64,000 nucleotides of DNA from Firmicutes bacterium UBA6113 (GTDB taxonomy: Bacteria; Bacillota; Clostridia; Tissierellales; Sedimentibacteraceae). The translations under genes were made by a program, and so were the position numbers. Location: positions 1 through 64,000 of the forward strand of contig DIWF01000027.1 of the NCBI GenBank assembly GCA_002422545.1. The letters run 5' to 3'. The notes below the pieces were generated by a model that was given only the letters and a program-made list of their open reading frames with translations, had not been told where the DNA came from and made no database searches. Below, one piece after another: positions 43,583-52,432 of this stretch. Positions within the stretch are counted from its first letter, which is position 1. Each line of letters opens with the position of its first letter.

Positions 43583-45493
43583 ATGCAAAAAGTATATTTG
43601 TCAAATTACGAGCTGGAAGAAGCTCTTAACATTTATTTTAACAAAATCGGAAATTTGAACACGGAAACTGAAACAGTAAAAACATGGGATGCAAACGGCA
43701 GAGTCACAGTAAATGCAGTGTTTGCGAAGATTTCTTCTCCTCACTACAATTCATCGGCAATGGACGGCATAGCTGCAAAAAGCGAAAGAACAACTCTAGC
43801 TTCCGACAGAAACCATGTTGTCCTGACAGAAGGCGAAGATTACATCGTTGTTGATACGGGAGATCCCATTCCGAGAGAATTTGACTGCGTAATAATGGTT
43901 GAAGATTTAATCAACGCAGGAGAAAACAAATATGAAATTTACCAGAGTGCCGTTCCATGGCAGAACATCAGGCCTCTTGGAGAAGACATAGTGGAAAACC
44001 AGCTCATTGTTCCTTCGAAACACAAAATAAGATCCGTTGACATAGGTGCCCTTATTGCTGGAGGAATCAATGAAGTTGAAGTCTTCAAAAGACCAAGGGT
44101 TGGAATAATACCAACAGGAACTGAAATTGTTGAGCCTGGAACTGAACTTAAGGTTGGAGACATAATAGATTTCAATTCAAGAACTTTTTCTGCCCAGGTA
44201 GGAGACTGGGGAGGAATTCCAAAGAGATACGACATTGTTATTGATGATTACCAGAAAATCAAGACAGCAGTATTAAAGGCAAATCAGGAAAATGACATTG
44301 TATTAATAAATGCAGGTTCATCTGCAGGAAGAGAAGATTTCACTTCTTCTGTCATAAGTGAAGTGGGAAATCTTGTAATCCATGGAGTAGCCATAAAACC
44401 AGGAAAACCGGTGATGCTTGGTGTTATTGACAACAAGCCCATAATTGGAATACCGGGTTATCCTGTCTCAGCTTACTTTGTAATGGAAGAAATAGCAAAA
44501 CGATTAATTCTAAAATATCAAGGGCTTGAAGCTGAAAAGTTAAAGAAGGTAGACGCAAATCTCACAAGAAGATGCATGTCATCTTTGAAATATCTTGAAT
44601 TTGTGAGAGTGAAGCTTGGGTATGTGGGAGGAAGCTTTGTGGCTACTCCTTTGACAAGGGGAGCGGGAGCAACTATGTCTCTGGTAAATGCAGATGGTGT
44701 TCTTGAAATAGATCAGGACGTGGAAGGAATAGAAGCCGGAACAACTGTCCAGGTTAAACTTCTTAACAACGAAGAAAATATCAAAAACACACTCATTAGC
44801 ATAGGAAGCCACGATCCTATAATTGACATAGCATCAGATATCCTTCACAGAAGAAACAAAAAATATTTTCTTTCTTCAACAAATGTTGGAAGCACAGGTG
44901 GTCTCATGGCATTAAAAACCGGCGAAACCCACATTGCCCCAACACATCTTTTAGACATGGAAACAGGGGAATACAATTTGTCATATTTGAAAAAGTATCT
45001 TCCTGGCAAAGACATATGCCTTGTAAAATGCGTAAACAGGATTCAAGGTTTCATGGTCAAAAAAGGAAACCCGAAGAACATAAACACATTTGAAGATTTA
45101 ACTAGACAAGATGTGAAATTCGTAAACAGGCAGAGGGGTTCAGGAACAAGGCTTCTGCTTGACTACAATTTGAACAAGCTTAATATAGATCCCAAAACAA
45201 TAAATGGATATTACAGAGAAGAATTTAACCACCTGGCTGTTGCTGCAGCTGTAGAAGCAGGGGATGCGGATGCAGGTCTTGGTGTATTTTCGGCAGCATC
45301 AATGATGGGGCTTGACTTCATACCTGTATGCAATGAAGAATACGACCTGGCGATACCAGAAGAATACATGAAAACAGAAATTATAAAAGAATTCATCGAA
45401 ACTATTAAATCAGATGAATTCAAAGCAAAACTGGATGAGTTGGGAGGATACGACTACTCAGATACAGGCAGGATAATCTATCAGAGGAGCTGA
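43583..45493 (+). CDS. MoeA - periplasmic-binding-protein-like (COG1910) fusion
   Basis: The 636-aa product has a MoeA-like region (about 1-410; SSPHYNSSAMDGIAAKS, PTGTEIVEPGTELKVGD, NAGSSAGREDFT, GIPGYPVS). This is joined to a PBP-like domain (about 425-636; IGSHDPIIDIASDIL, VNRQRGSGTRLLLDYNL, VAAAVEAGDADAGLG) of the COG1910 type, also found fused to ModE-like regulators. The domain probably binds molybdate or tungstate to supply or gate metal insertion. Fusions of this design are known in Clostridia and methanogens. Start at 43583 follows TTTTAGGAGGAATT. Confidence 0.9.
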   Translation: MQKVYLSNYELEEALNIYFNKIGNLNTETETVKTWDANGRVTVNAVFAKISSPHYNSSAMDGIAAKSERTTLASDRNHVVLTEGEDYIVVDTGDPIPREFDCVIMVEDLINAGENKYEIYQSAVPWQNIRPLGEDIVENQLIVPSKHKIRSVDIGALIAGGINEVEVFKRPRVGIIPTGTEIVEPGTELKVGDIIDFNSRTFSAQVGDWGGIPKRYDIVIDDYQKIKTAVLKANQENDIVLINAGSSAGREDFTSSVISEVGNLVIHGVAIKPGKPVMLGVIDNKPIIGIPGYPVSAYFVMEEIAKRLILKYQGLEAEKLKKVDANLTRRCMSSLKYLEFVRVKLGYVGGSFVATPLTRGAGATMSLVNADGVLEIDQDVEGIEAGTTVQVKLLNNEENIKNTLISIGSHDPIIDIASDILHRRNKKYFLSSTNVGSTGGLMALKTGETHIAPTHLLDMETGEYNLSYLKKYLPGKDICLVKCVNRIQGFMVKKGNPKNINTFEDLTRQDVKFVNRQRGSGTRLLLDYNLNKLNIDPKTINGYYREEFNHLAVAAAVEAGDADAGLGVFSAASMMGLDFIPVCNEEYDLAIPEEYMKTEIIKEFIETIKSDEFKAKLDELGGYDYSDTGRIIYQRS

Positions 45494-45497
45494 TCAT

Positions 45498-46454
45498 ATG
45501 CTTGATAAAAAAGGCAGAACAATTGATTATTTAAGAGTTTCATTGACCGACAGGTGCAATTTACGCTGCATTTACTGCATGCCGGAAGAAGGCGTTGACA
45601 AGAAATGCCACGAGGACATAATGCGTTTTGAGCAAATTGAAAAAATAATTACAGCATGCGCAGCAATAGGCATAAAAAAAGTGAGATTCACCGGAGGAGA
45701 GCCCTTAATTTTAAAGGGTATCGACAAACTCATAGCCCATACAGCGTCCATGCCTTCAATAAAAGATATTTCCCTTACAACAAACGGAATGCTTCTGGCT
45801 GATATGGCAGAAGATTTGAAAAAAGCAGGACTTAAAAGGGTTAACATAAGCCTTGATACTTTAAATGCAGACAAATTCAGGCAAGTAACAAGACTTGGAG
45901 ACATAAACAAGGTCATGTCAGCCATAGAGAAGTGCATGAGCCTCGACATGGTTCCTGTAAAAATAAATACAGTTCTAATGAAGGGCGTAAATGATGATGA
46001 AATAGGCGACTTCATAAATCTTACAAAGGAATTTCCAATTCAGATAAGATTTATTGAACTTATGCCCATAGGAGAAGGTTACAAATATTTTGACAAGTGC
46101 AGCATGAAGGTTGAGGAAATTCTTGAAAGATTTCCGGAGCTGGTGCAAATTAAAGATGACAGCAAGGTTGCTTCTGTTTACAAAATGCCGGGCACTAAAG
46201 GTTCTGTAGGGCTCATAAGCCCCATAAGCTGCAAGTTTTGTTCGGAATGCAACAGAATAAGGTTAACTTCTGTGGGAACGGTTAAACCGTGCCTGCACTC
46301 TTCAGAAGAAATCAACCTGCTTCCATATGTTGATGACCAGGAAAAACTTATTGAGATTATAACAAATGCCGTCTACAACAAACCTGAAGAACATCACCTG
46401 GAGACAGACAAAAAGAGCCATTCCGAAAAAATGATGTACCAGGTAGGAGGTTAA
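45498..46454 (+). CDS. moaA: GTP 3',8-cyclase MoaA (radical SAM)
   Basis: The 318-aa product has radical-SAM cysteines C20-x3-C24-x2-C27 (DRCNLRCIYCMPEEG), a second C-terminal cluster motif (CKFCSECNRIRLTS plus a later C in VKPCLHS) and the essential C-terminal Gly-Gly (QVGG). It makes 3',8-cyclo-GTP, the first step of the pterin cofactor. AGAGGAGCTGATCAT precedes the ATG. Confidence 0.96.
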   Translation: MLDKKGRTIDYLRVSLTDRCNLRCIYCMPEEGVDKKCHEDIMRFEQIEKIITACAAIGIKKVRFTGGEPLILKGIDKLIAHTASMPSIKDISLTTNGMLLADMAEDLKKAGLKRVNISLDTLNADKFRQVTRLGDINKVMSAIEKCMSLDMVPVKINTVLMKGVNDDEIGDFINLTKEFPIQIRFIELMPIGEGYKYFDKCSMKVEEILERFPELVQIKDDSKVASVYKMPGTKGSVGLISPISCKFCSECNRIRLTSVGTVKPCLHSSEEINLLPYVDDQEKLIEIITNAVYNKPEEHHLETDKKSHSEKMMYQVGG

Positions 46455-46455
46455 C

Positions 46456-46929
46456 ATGGAACTTACACACATTAACGAGCAAGGCAGAGCAAAAATGGTG
46501 GATGTCAGCGAGAAAAAAGAAACACCGAGAGAAGCCGTTGCATATGCCTGCATCCATATGAAGAGAGAAACTCTTGAAAGGATAAAGGAAGGCACAATTG
46601 CAAAGGGAGACGTGCTTTCTGTAGCACAGGTTGCAGGCATAATGGGAGCTAAGAAAACTTCAGACATAATACCCATGTGCCATCCCATAATGATTACAGG
46701 CTGTGATATAAACTTTGCACTTGATTTTGAAGATAACAAAGTTGAAATTACGGCAACGGCAAGGACTATAGGGCAGACAGGCATTGAAATGGAATCTTTG
46801 TGTGCTGTATCCATTGCAGCTCTAACCATTTATGATATGTGCAAAGCAATAGACAGAGAAATGACAGTATCAGATGTGATGCTTATGAAAAAATCCGGAG
46901 GAAAATCCGGAACATTTGAAAGAAAGTAA
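46456..46929 (+). CDS. moaC: Cyclic pyranopterin monophosphate synthase
   Basis: The 157-aa product has MVDVSEKKETPREA, IPMCHPIMITG, GQTGIEMESLCAVS, and AIDREMTVSDVMLMKKSGGKSG near the C-terminus. It completes cPMP from the MoaA product. One nucleotide separates it from moaA. moaD and moaE (MPT synthase) are not in this operon. Confidence 0.96.
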   Translation: MELTHINEQGRAKMVDVSEKKETPREAVAYACIHMKRETLERIKEGTIAKGDVLSVAQVAGIMGAKKTSDIIPMCHPIMITGCDINFALDFEDNKVEITATARTIGQTGIEMESLCAVSIAALTIYDMCKAIDREMTVSDVMLMKKSGGKSGTFERK

Positions 46930-46949
46930 AGAAAATATCGAGGTGAATT

Positions 46950-47381
46950 ATGGCAAAGGTAGTAGCAGTAAATATAAGCGCAACAAAAGGCGTTATTAAA
47001 GAACCAATAGAAAAAGGATATTTTGCATTCAATCATGGTCTTGAAGGAGATGCTCACGCAGGAGACTGGCACAGACAGGTGAGCCTTCTATCACAGGAAA
47101 GCATCGATAAAATGACTGCATCAGGAGCAGATAATTTAAGCGCAGGTAAATTTGCAGAAAATCTTACTACAGAAGGAATTGTCCTGTACGAACTTCCAAT
47201 AGGTACAAAGCTTAAAATAGGCGAAACAGAAATGGAAGTCACTCAGATAGGAAAGGAATGTCATAAGGGCTGTGCAATAAGAGAGCTTGTTGGAGACTGT
47301 GTAATGCCTAGAGAAGGAATATTTGCAAAGGTTCTTGTTCCAGGATGGATAAAAGCCGGAGATGAAATAATAATAATTTAA
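46950..47381 (+). CDS. MOSC domain-containing protein
   Basis: The 143-aa MOSC domain (from the Moco sulfurase C-terminal family) has GLEGDAHAGDWHRQVSLLS and the conserved Cys in IGKECHKGCAIREL. Small stand-alone MOSC proteins of this kind sit in Moco operons and are thought to carry or transfer sulfur to the cofactor; the reaction is not established. CGAGGTGAATT is the ribosome binding site. Confidence 0.88.
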   Translation: MAKVVAVNISATKGVIKEPIEKGYFAFNHGLEGDAHAGDWHRQVSLLSQESIDKMTASGADNLSAGKFAENLTTEGIVLYELPIGTKLKIGETEMEVTQIGKECHKGCAIRELVGDCVMPREGIFAKVLVPGWIKAGDEIIII

Positions 47382-47448
47382 AAATTTTTTTGATAGCTTC
47401 AATGCATAAATGTCATTAAAATCATCAAACTAATGAAGAGGTGATAAA

Positions 47449-47634
47449 ATGGCTAAAGCAGGAATGAGAAGGCCGGATCCAAAAGATCCCCACGGAACAG
47501 AGAGCAATAAAATAACTCATTTTCCAAAGAACGAGCAGCCGCCGGTCCCTGAAATACAGGGAAAAGCAAAAGCAGGGCATGAAAAAGCCAAGCAGATAAT
47601 CATCAATAAAATACATCACAAGGAGCTTGAATAA
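47449..47634 (+). CDS. 61-aa conserved hypothetical protein
   Basis: A strong GAAGAGGTGATAAA precedes an ATG. The basic, Pro/His/Lys-rich product contains RRPDPKDPHGTESN, HFPKNEQPPVPEIQGKAK and GHEKAK and has no cysteines or hydrophobic segment. I recall similar short proteins in other Clostridia but no function. Its place between the Moco operon and ferredoxin could make it an accessory factor; nothing in the sequence proves this. Confidence 0.65.
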   Translation: MAKAGMRRPDPKDPHGTESNKITHFPKNEQPPVPEIQGKAKAGHEKAKQIIINKIHHKELE

Positions 47635-47720
47635 ATATTTAATGATGAAGTATTATTTAAGTTTATATGAGAAACATATAAGATGTTAATCAAAAATGTC
47701 TTTGTTAAAGGAGGAGTAAT

Positions 47721-47909
47721 ATGAAAGCAATTGTTGACAGAGACGCATGCATCAGCTGCGGACTTTGCGAATCACTTTGTCCGGGTGTTTTCAAGCTGGA
47801 TGACGAGAACATATCTGTTGTTATAGCAGATCCAGTGCCTTCAGAATTTGAAGCATGTGCTGAAGAATCAAAAGAATCATGCCCTACAAACGCTATTTCA
47901 ATTGAATAA
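47721..47909 (+). CDS. Single-cluster [4Fe-4S] ferredoxin
   Basis: The 62-aa product carries C10-x2-C13-x2-C16 with the fourth ligand C54 followed by Pro (CPTNAI). C20 and C46 are positioned like the structural disulfide of one-cluster ferredoxins. It is acidic, as expected for an electron carrier. AAAGGAGGAGTAAT precedes the ATG. Could serve IorAB or tungsten oxidoreductases; partner unknown. Confidence 0.92.
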   Translation: MKAIVDRDACISCGLCESLCPGVFKLDDENISVVIADPVPSEFEACAEESKESCPTNAISIE

Positions 47910-47924
47910 TAATTTCATTAAAAG

Positions 47925-47949
47925 ACTTTCCTCAGGGAAAGTTTTTTTT
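47925..47949 (+). terminator. Rho-independent terminator after the ferredoxin
   Basis: ACTTTCC/GGAAAGT stem with a TCAG loop, followed by eight T. Confidence 0.9.
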
Positions 47950-48009
47950 AGTAGAAAGTTGGAAAATTTATGCTATAATGTATAAAAAGGTATAAGGCGG
48001 TGAAATCAT

Positions 48010-48903
48010 ATGAAGTATATAATAGGAATTGATGCGGGGGGAACTAAGTCCGAACTGATTGCTTATGATTTGGACTTCAGCCCTATTTATTGTAAAACCG
48101 GAGGATTTGGAAACCCTGCAGTAAATTTAGATAAAACTGTAAATAATATAATTTCTTTGATTGGTGATTGTGTAACTGACCTTGGCCGTGAAGACTGTGT
48201 GCTTATTGCCATAGGTATGGCAGCAGTTGAGACGGGCAACTACGCGCAGCTCATAAAAGAATATGTTGAAAGAGCATTTGTTGTTGATGCTGTTGTGCTT
48301 AACGACGCTGAGCTTGCCTGCAAAGCATATTTTGGAGAAAAAGACGGCATTCTTGCCATTGCCGGAACCGGCTCTTCATGTTTTGTTCAAAAATCCGGAA
48401 AGGGACAAATGGTCGGCGGATGGAGCCACATATTAGGTGATGAAGGCAGCGGCTATCACACAGTCATTGAAGTTTTTAAAAACATCGTAAACAAATATGA
48501 TAAAGAACTTTCTTTTGACAAATTGAGCAAATCAATGCTTGACATAATCGGAGGATCTTCCCGTTCAGACATTATGGATTTCATATACAACAACGAAAAA
48601 AATACAATTGCAGCACTGTTCCCTGTCATAGTCGAATTTTCAATGCAGGGTGACAGATATGCCGTTGATTTGCTTGAAAATGCAGGCAGACGCCTTGCTG
48701 AACTCACATGCACCGCATACAAAAAGGCAGGCTTCAAGGGTAATGTGACAATAGGATTAAAAGGCGGTGTTTTTCACAACAGCTGCTTTATTGTATCTTC
48801 ATACATAAATGAAATTCAAACAAGTCTTAAAGATTTTGAAATTATTGGGGAAGATATATCAGCAACAAGGGGAGTATGCAGCATATATAGACAAAGACAA
48901 TAA
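48010..48903 (+). CDS. BadF/BadG/BcrA/BcrD ATPase / N-acetylglucosamine kinase-type protein
   Basis: The 297-aa ASKHA-fold protein has phosphate-1 GIDAGGTKSE, phosphate-2 AIAGTGSSC, then GGWSHILGDEGSG and GGVFHN. These match the COG2971 group, where some members are GlcNAc or glucosamine kinases and others activate radical dehydratases. The cluster-binding CxxC of true dehydratase activators is not present, so a sugar kinase is more likely. Its last base overlaps the next start by one, so the two are coupled. Confidence 0.85.
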   Translation: MKYIIGIDAGGTKSELIAYDLDFSPIYCKTGGFGNPAVNLDKTVNNIISLIGDCVTDLGREDCVLIAIGMAAVETGNYAQLIKEYVERAFVVDAVVLNDAELACKAYFGEKDGILAIAGTGSSCFVQKSGKGQMVGGWSHILGDEGSGYHTVIEVFKNIVNKYDKELSFDKLSKSMLDIIGGSSRSDIMDFIYNNEKNTIAALFPVIVEFSMQGDRYAVDLLENAGRRLAELTCTAYKKAGFKGNVTIGLKGGVFHNSCFIVSSYINEIQTSLKDFEIIGEDISATRGVCSIYRQRQ

Positions 48904-49898
48904 TGGAGGAAAAATTGTACCAAAAAATTTATAACGACCCTGATATTTACAGATTAGATATTCCTCTTCCCAACAATCCCTTGAGGAATCTTAACTGTTA
49001 CATCATAAAAACTAGGGAAAAAAATCTTATCATCGATACTGGATTTAACATGCCGGAGTGCTTGGAAGCCATGAAACAAGGACTGGAAGCATTAGAAATT
49101 GACATTGACAAAACAGACATGTTCATCACACACATGCATTCAGACCATACTGGACTTGTTCCAGGCATAATGAAAGAAGACTCAATAATTTATATGAGTG
49201 ATGTGGATTATGAATATGTGAAGATGATACTTGAAAGCTTCTGGTCAAAAAGCGATGAAAGCTATTTGAAGGAAGGCTTCACTGAAGAACAAATTGATTA
49301 TTTGAAAAATACAAATCCAGCAATTGTATACAATCCCAGCAAATTGTTCAAGGTTGTAACTGTAGGAGATCAGTCAAAATTCAGAATAGGAAGGTATGAA
49401 TTCAAATGTATTTCAACACCGGGACACACACCAGGACACATGTGTCTTTATCTGGAGAATGAAAAAATATTGTTTTCCGGAGATCACATCCTTTTTGACA
49501 TTTCACCCAACATAACAAGGTGGCCAAATGTAAAGAATTCTCTGTCAGATTATTTGAAAAGTCTGAACAAGATAAAAAAGTTGAAAATAAATACAACACT
49601 TCCTGCACACAGGAAAAATGACATGAATGTGTACGATAGAATTGACCAGCTAATCGAACACCACAATGAGAGGCTTAAAGAAACAATCGACATTTTAAGA
49701 AAGAATCCCGGTATTAACGCATATGATATAGCAGGAAATATGAAATGGTCATTGAAGGGCAAAACTTGGGAAGATGCGCCTCTTCAGCAAAAGTGGTTTG
49801 CAGTAGGAGAGATTCTTGCTCACCTTGACTATTTGGAAGAAGAAAAAAAAGTATTTAAAAAATATGAAGAAGGAATTTACAAATATTACGAAAATTAA
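48903..49898 (+). CDS. MBL-fold metallo-hydrolase
   Basis: The 331-aa product has the binuclear metal site HMHSDH (77-82), with further ligands in STPGHTPGHMCLY and FSGDHILFD and the final His in TTLPAHRK. A 90-residue C-terminal winged-helix-like tail follows, as in LACTB2/glyoxalase-II-like proteins. Substrate unknown. The ATG shares its A with the stop of the preceding kinase-like gene, suggesting a functional pair. Confidence 0.88.
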   Translation: MEEKLYQKIYNDPDIYRLDIPLPNNPLRNLNCYIIKTREKNLIIDTGFNMPECLEAMKQGLEALEIDIDKTDMFITHMHSDHTGLVPGIMKEDSIIYMSDVDYEYVKMILESFWSKSDESYLKEGFTEEQIDYLKNTNPAIVYNPSKLFKVVTVGDQSKFRIGRYEFKCISTPGHTPGHMCLYLENEKILFSGDHILFDISPNITRWPNVKNSLSDYLKSLNKIKKLKINTTLPAHRKNDMNVYDRIDQLIEHHNERLKETIDILRKNPGINAYDIAGNMKWSLKGKTWEDAPLQQKWFAVGEILAHLDYLEEEKKVFKKYEEGIYKYYEN

Positions 49899-49921
49899 AA
49901 AGGTGCCTGAGCACCTTTTTT
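49897..49921. terminator. Bidirectional terminator between convergent genes
   Basis: AAAAAGGTGC-CTGA-GCACCTTTTTT is perfectly symmetric, with A and T runs serving both strands. Confidence 0.95.
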
Positions 49922-49923
49922 GT

Positions 49924-50733
49924 TTAATCTTCTCCGAACAAATTTCCAATCCCTATGTTTCCAAGAAGGCTGCCTTCACCTTTTGAGCCGGAGACTCCTG
50001 CTTTTCTGCTGGCTGTGAATATCCTGTCTGCCATTCTGCTGAACGGAAGAGACTGCAGCCATACAGTTCCAGGGCCTCTCAGTGTTGCAAGGAACAATCC
50101 TTCTCCGCCGAACAATGCGCTTTTCACATTGCCTGCAAACTGAACATCATAATCGACTCCCTGGGTGAATGCAACAAGACAACCAGTATCAAGCTTCAGC
50201 ATTTCGCCTGCTGCGAGTTCCTTTTTGATGATTGTTCCTCCGGCATGAAGGAAAGCCAAGCCGTCACCTAAAAGTTTTTGCATTATGAAACCTTCGCCAC
50301 CGAAAAATCCTGCTCCTATTTTCTTTTGGAATGCAATTGTAATTTCAATTCCCTTTGCGGAACAAAGATATGCATCTCTCTGGCATATGAGCTGTCCGCC
50401 GTATTCCATAAGTTCCACAGGTATTATTTTTCCTGGATAAGGTGCTGCAAAAGCTATTGCTTTTTTTGTAGGGCTTGTGTTTGTGAATGTTGAAGTAAAT
50501 AAGTTTTCACCTGTAAGCACTTTCTTACCTGCAGTAGCAAGTATTCCCTTTAAACCCTTTCCTTTGTCCTTGCCGCTTCCGTCCCCGAAAACAGTGTCCA
50601 TTTCAATGCTTTGATCCATGTACATCATGGCTCCTGGTTCAGCTACGATTGTTTCGCCGTAGTCAAGACCAATTTCTACAAACTGAATGTCATCTCCGAA
50701 AATCTGATAATCAACTTCATGAGCTTTTTGCAT
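49924..50733 (-). CDS. AIM24 / TIGR00266 family protein
   Basis: The 269-aa product has the beta-prism AIM24 fold typified by IVAEPGAMMYMDQSIEMDT, FTNTSPTKKAIAFAAPYPGKIIP, GGEGFIMQKLLGDG and GLFLATLRGPGTVWLQSLP. The family is widespread and its biochemical role is unknown (mitochondrial AIM24 relates to membrane organisation). GGAGGGAATT precedes the ATG on the minus strand. Monocistronic. Confidence 0.9.
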   Translation of the reverse strand: MQKAHEVDYQIFGDDIQFVEIGLDYGETIVAEPGAMMYMDQSIEMDTVFGDGSGKDKGKGLKGILATAGKKVLTGENLFTSTFTNTSPTKKAIAFAAPYPGKIIPVELMEYGGQLICQRDAYLCSAKGIEITIAFQKKIGAGFFGGEGFIMQKLLGDGLAFLHAGGTIIKKELAAGEMLKLDTGCLVAFTQGVDYDVQFAGNVKSALFGGEGLFLATLRGPGTVWLQSLPFSRMADRIFTASRKAGVSGSKGEGSLLGNIGIGNLFGED

Positions 50734-50917
50734 AATTCCCTCCTTTATTTTCCCCTTGAAAATTTATTAACAATAAATATATATTCAGCATAGCAAAAAA
50801 TATATAAACATGCAATAAATTATTAAACTGGAAGAATAAATTATTTCTTGTATTATAATGTTTATGTTAATATAATATAAAGGCATTGAAAATTTATATT
50901 CGTAAAAGGATTAAACA

Positions 50918-51766
50918 ATGGAAAAATTTGAAGAAGTTGAAAGAAGTATTATCAAGAAATACAGAAAGACAATATGGTCTAAGTTTATTTCAGGAATAAA
51001 AGAATACAATTTAATCAAGGACGATGACAAGATTGCAGTGTGCATATCCGGCGGCAAGGATTCCATGCTTATGGCAAAATGCATGCAGCAGCTTCAAAAA
51101 TACAGCGAAATAAAATTTGAAACAAAATACCTTGTGATGGATCCGGGTTATAATCCTGAAAACAGGCAGCGCATCATTGACAACGCAAAACTTTTAAACA
51201 TACCCATAAAGATTTTTGACACACAGATATTTAACATAGTTGAAAGCATAGAGCAGACTCCGTGTTATTTGTGTGCAAGAATGAGAAGAGGATATCTGTA
51301 CAGAAATGCAAAGGAACTTGGATGCAATAAAATAGCCCTGGGTCATCATTTTGACGATGCGATAGAAACAGTTCTTATGAGTATGTTTTATGCAGCAGAA
51401 ATCAAGACAATGATGCCAAAGCTTCACAGCACCAACTTTGAAGGAATGGAGCTCATAAGGCCAATGTACAAAATACACGAGGAAGACATCATCAACTGGA
51501 GAAAATACAACGGTCTTCAGTTTATTCAGTGTGCATGCCGCTTCACTGAACATTGTTCCATTGATGATGAAGGAACATCAAAAAGAGCAGAGATGAAAAA
51601 TCTCATAAAAAAGATGAAGTTGATAAATCCAAATGTTGACTCAAATATATTCAGAAGCATCCACAAAGTCAATCTTGAAACAATTATAGGATACCGAAAA
51701 AACGGAGTGAAGCACAGCTTCATGGATGATTACGACAATCCTGCAGTTAACCCGCAAGAAGATTAA
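50918..51766 (+). CDS. TtcA-like PP-loop ATPase (tRNA 2-thiolation family)
   Basis: The 282-aa N-type ATP pyrophosphatase has PP-loop SGGKDS (44-49), CxxC C116/C119 (TPCYLCARMRRG), LGHHFDDAIETVLMSMFY, and a further cysteine cluster C205-x-C207 and C213. TtcA carries a [4Fe-4S] cluster on such cysteines and thiolates C32 of tRNA; this clostridial branch may have another substrate. AAAAGGATTAAACA precedes the ATG. Divergent from the AIM24 gene across a 184-nt AT-rich gap with no recognisable regulatory element. Confidence 0.85.
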   Translation: MEKFEEVERSIIKKYRKTIWSKFISGIKEYNLIKDDDKIAVCISGGKDSMLMAKCMQQLQKYSEIKFETKYLVMDPGYNPENRQRIIDNAKLLNIPIKIFDTQIFNIVESIEQTPCYLCARMRRGYLYRNAKELGCNKIALGHHFDDAIETVLMSMFYAAEIKTMMPKLHSTNFEGMELIRPMYKIHEEDIINWRKYNGLQFIQCACRFTEHCSIDDEGTSKRAEMKNLIKKMKLINPNVDSNIFRSIHKVNLETIIGYRKNGVKHSFMDDYDNPAVNPQED

Positions 51767-51861
51767 AAACACCTTCATTTTTATTGATTGCTTGTTACGA
51801 TAACTAACAATTAACAAATTTGTACATATAATAATAAAAAATGCGGTAAAGGAGAATTTAT

Positions 51862-52332
51862 ATGTACAATCCGTTTTATGAAAATCAAAGGGGGTTCAGC
51901 GGGCAGCGGGGAATGTGCGGCATGCCACAGGATACAGATAGTTCTTTAATAAATGATGTAATTGAAGCAATTATAGGAGAAGTTCAAGCTTATAATTTTT
52001 ATGAAAGGCTTGCAGAACTTGCTCCAACTGATTATGAAAGAGATGTTATAAAATCAATCCAGCAGGACGAAGCAAGGCACTATCATTGGTTCACAATGAT
52101 CTTGCAAAGTTTTGGAGGAAATCTTCCAGATTTTCCTGCAGTTGCAATGCCTTCTGATTTCACGGAGGGTTTGAAAATTGCAATACAGGATGAACTAAAT
52201 GCAGCATCATTTTATCAGAACATTGCCTACAATGCCGTAGAGCATCAGATACAAATGCATTTCATGCATGCGTCCCACGATGAACAGCGCCACGCCTCAT
52301 GGCTTCAGTATATTCTGACTAATATGCGCTAA
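51862..52332 (+). CDS. Ferritin-like (rubrerythrin-fold) protein
   Basis: The 156-aa product has the four-helix di-iron pattern: EVQAYNFYERL, then DEARHYHWF, and the second pair DELNAASFYQNI and DEQRHASWL. There is no rubredoxin domain. The glycine-rich N-terminus (NQRGFSGQRGMCGMPQ) is unusual and recalls spore-coat-associated ferritin-like proteins; peroxide or oxygen defence is the other option. AAAGGAGAATTTAT precedes the ATG. A terminator follows. Confidence 0.85.
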   Translation: MYNPFYENQRGFSGQRGMCGMPQDTDSSLINDVIEAIIGEVQAYNFYERLAELAPTDYERDVIKSIQQDEARHYHWFTMILQSFGGNLPDFPAVAMPSDFTEGLKIAIQDELNAASFYQNIAYNAVEHQIQMHFMHASHDEQRHASWLQYILTNMR

Positions 52333-52337
52333 ATGTT

Positions 52338-52364
52338 AAATCATGACTTTGTCATGATTTTTTT
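52338..52364 (+). terminator. Rho-independent terminator
   Basis: AAATCATGAC/GTCATGATTT, a perfect 10-bp stem with a TTT loop and a T tail. Confidence 0.92.
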
Positions 52365-52432
52365 GTTTTTCTGCCATATTTTTGACACATAATCCCTTTA
52401 TAGTAATTTTAAATTATATAGGAGGAGAAATT

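Noticed and set aside
48010..48903. 2-hydroxyacyl-CoA dehydratase activator
   Set aside because: The ATPase fold matches, but the cluster-binding cysteines of the activators are absent and no dehydratase subunits are adjacent.
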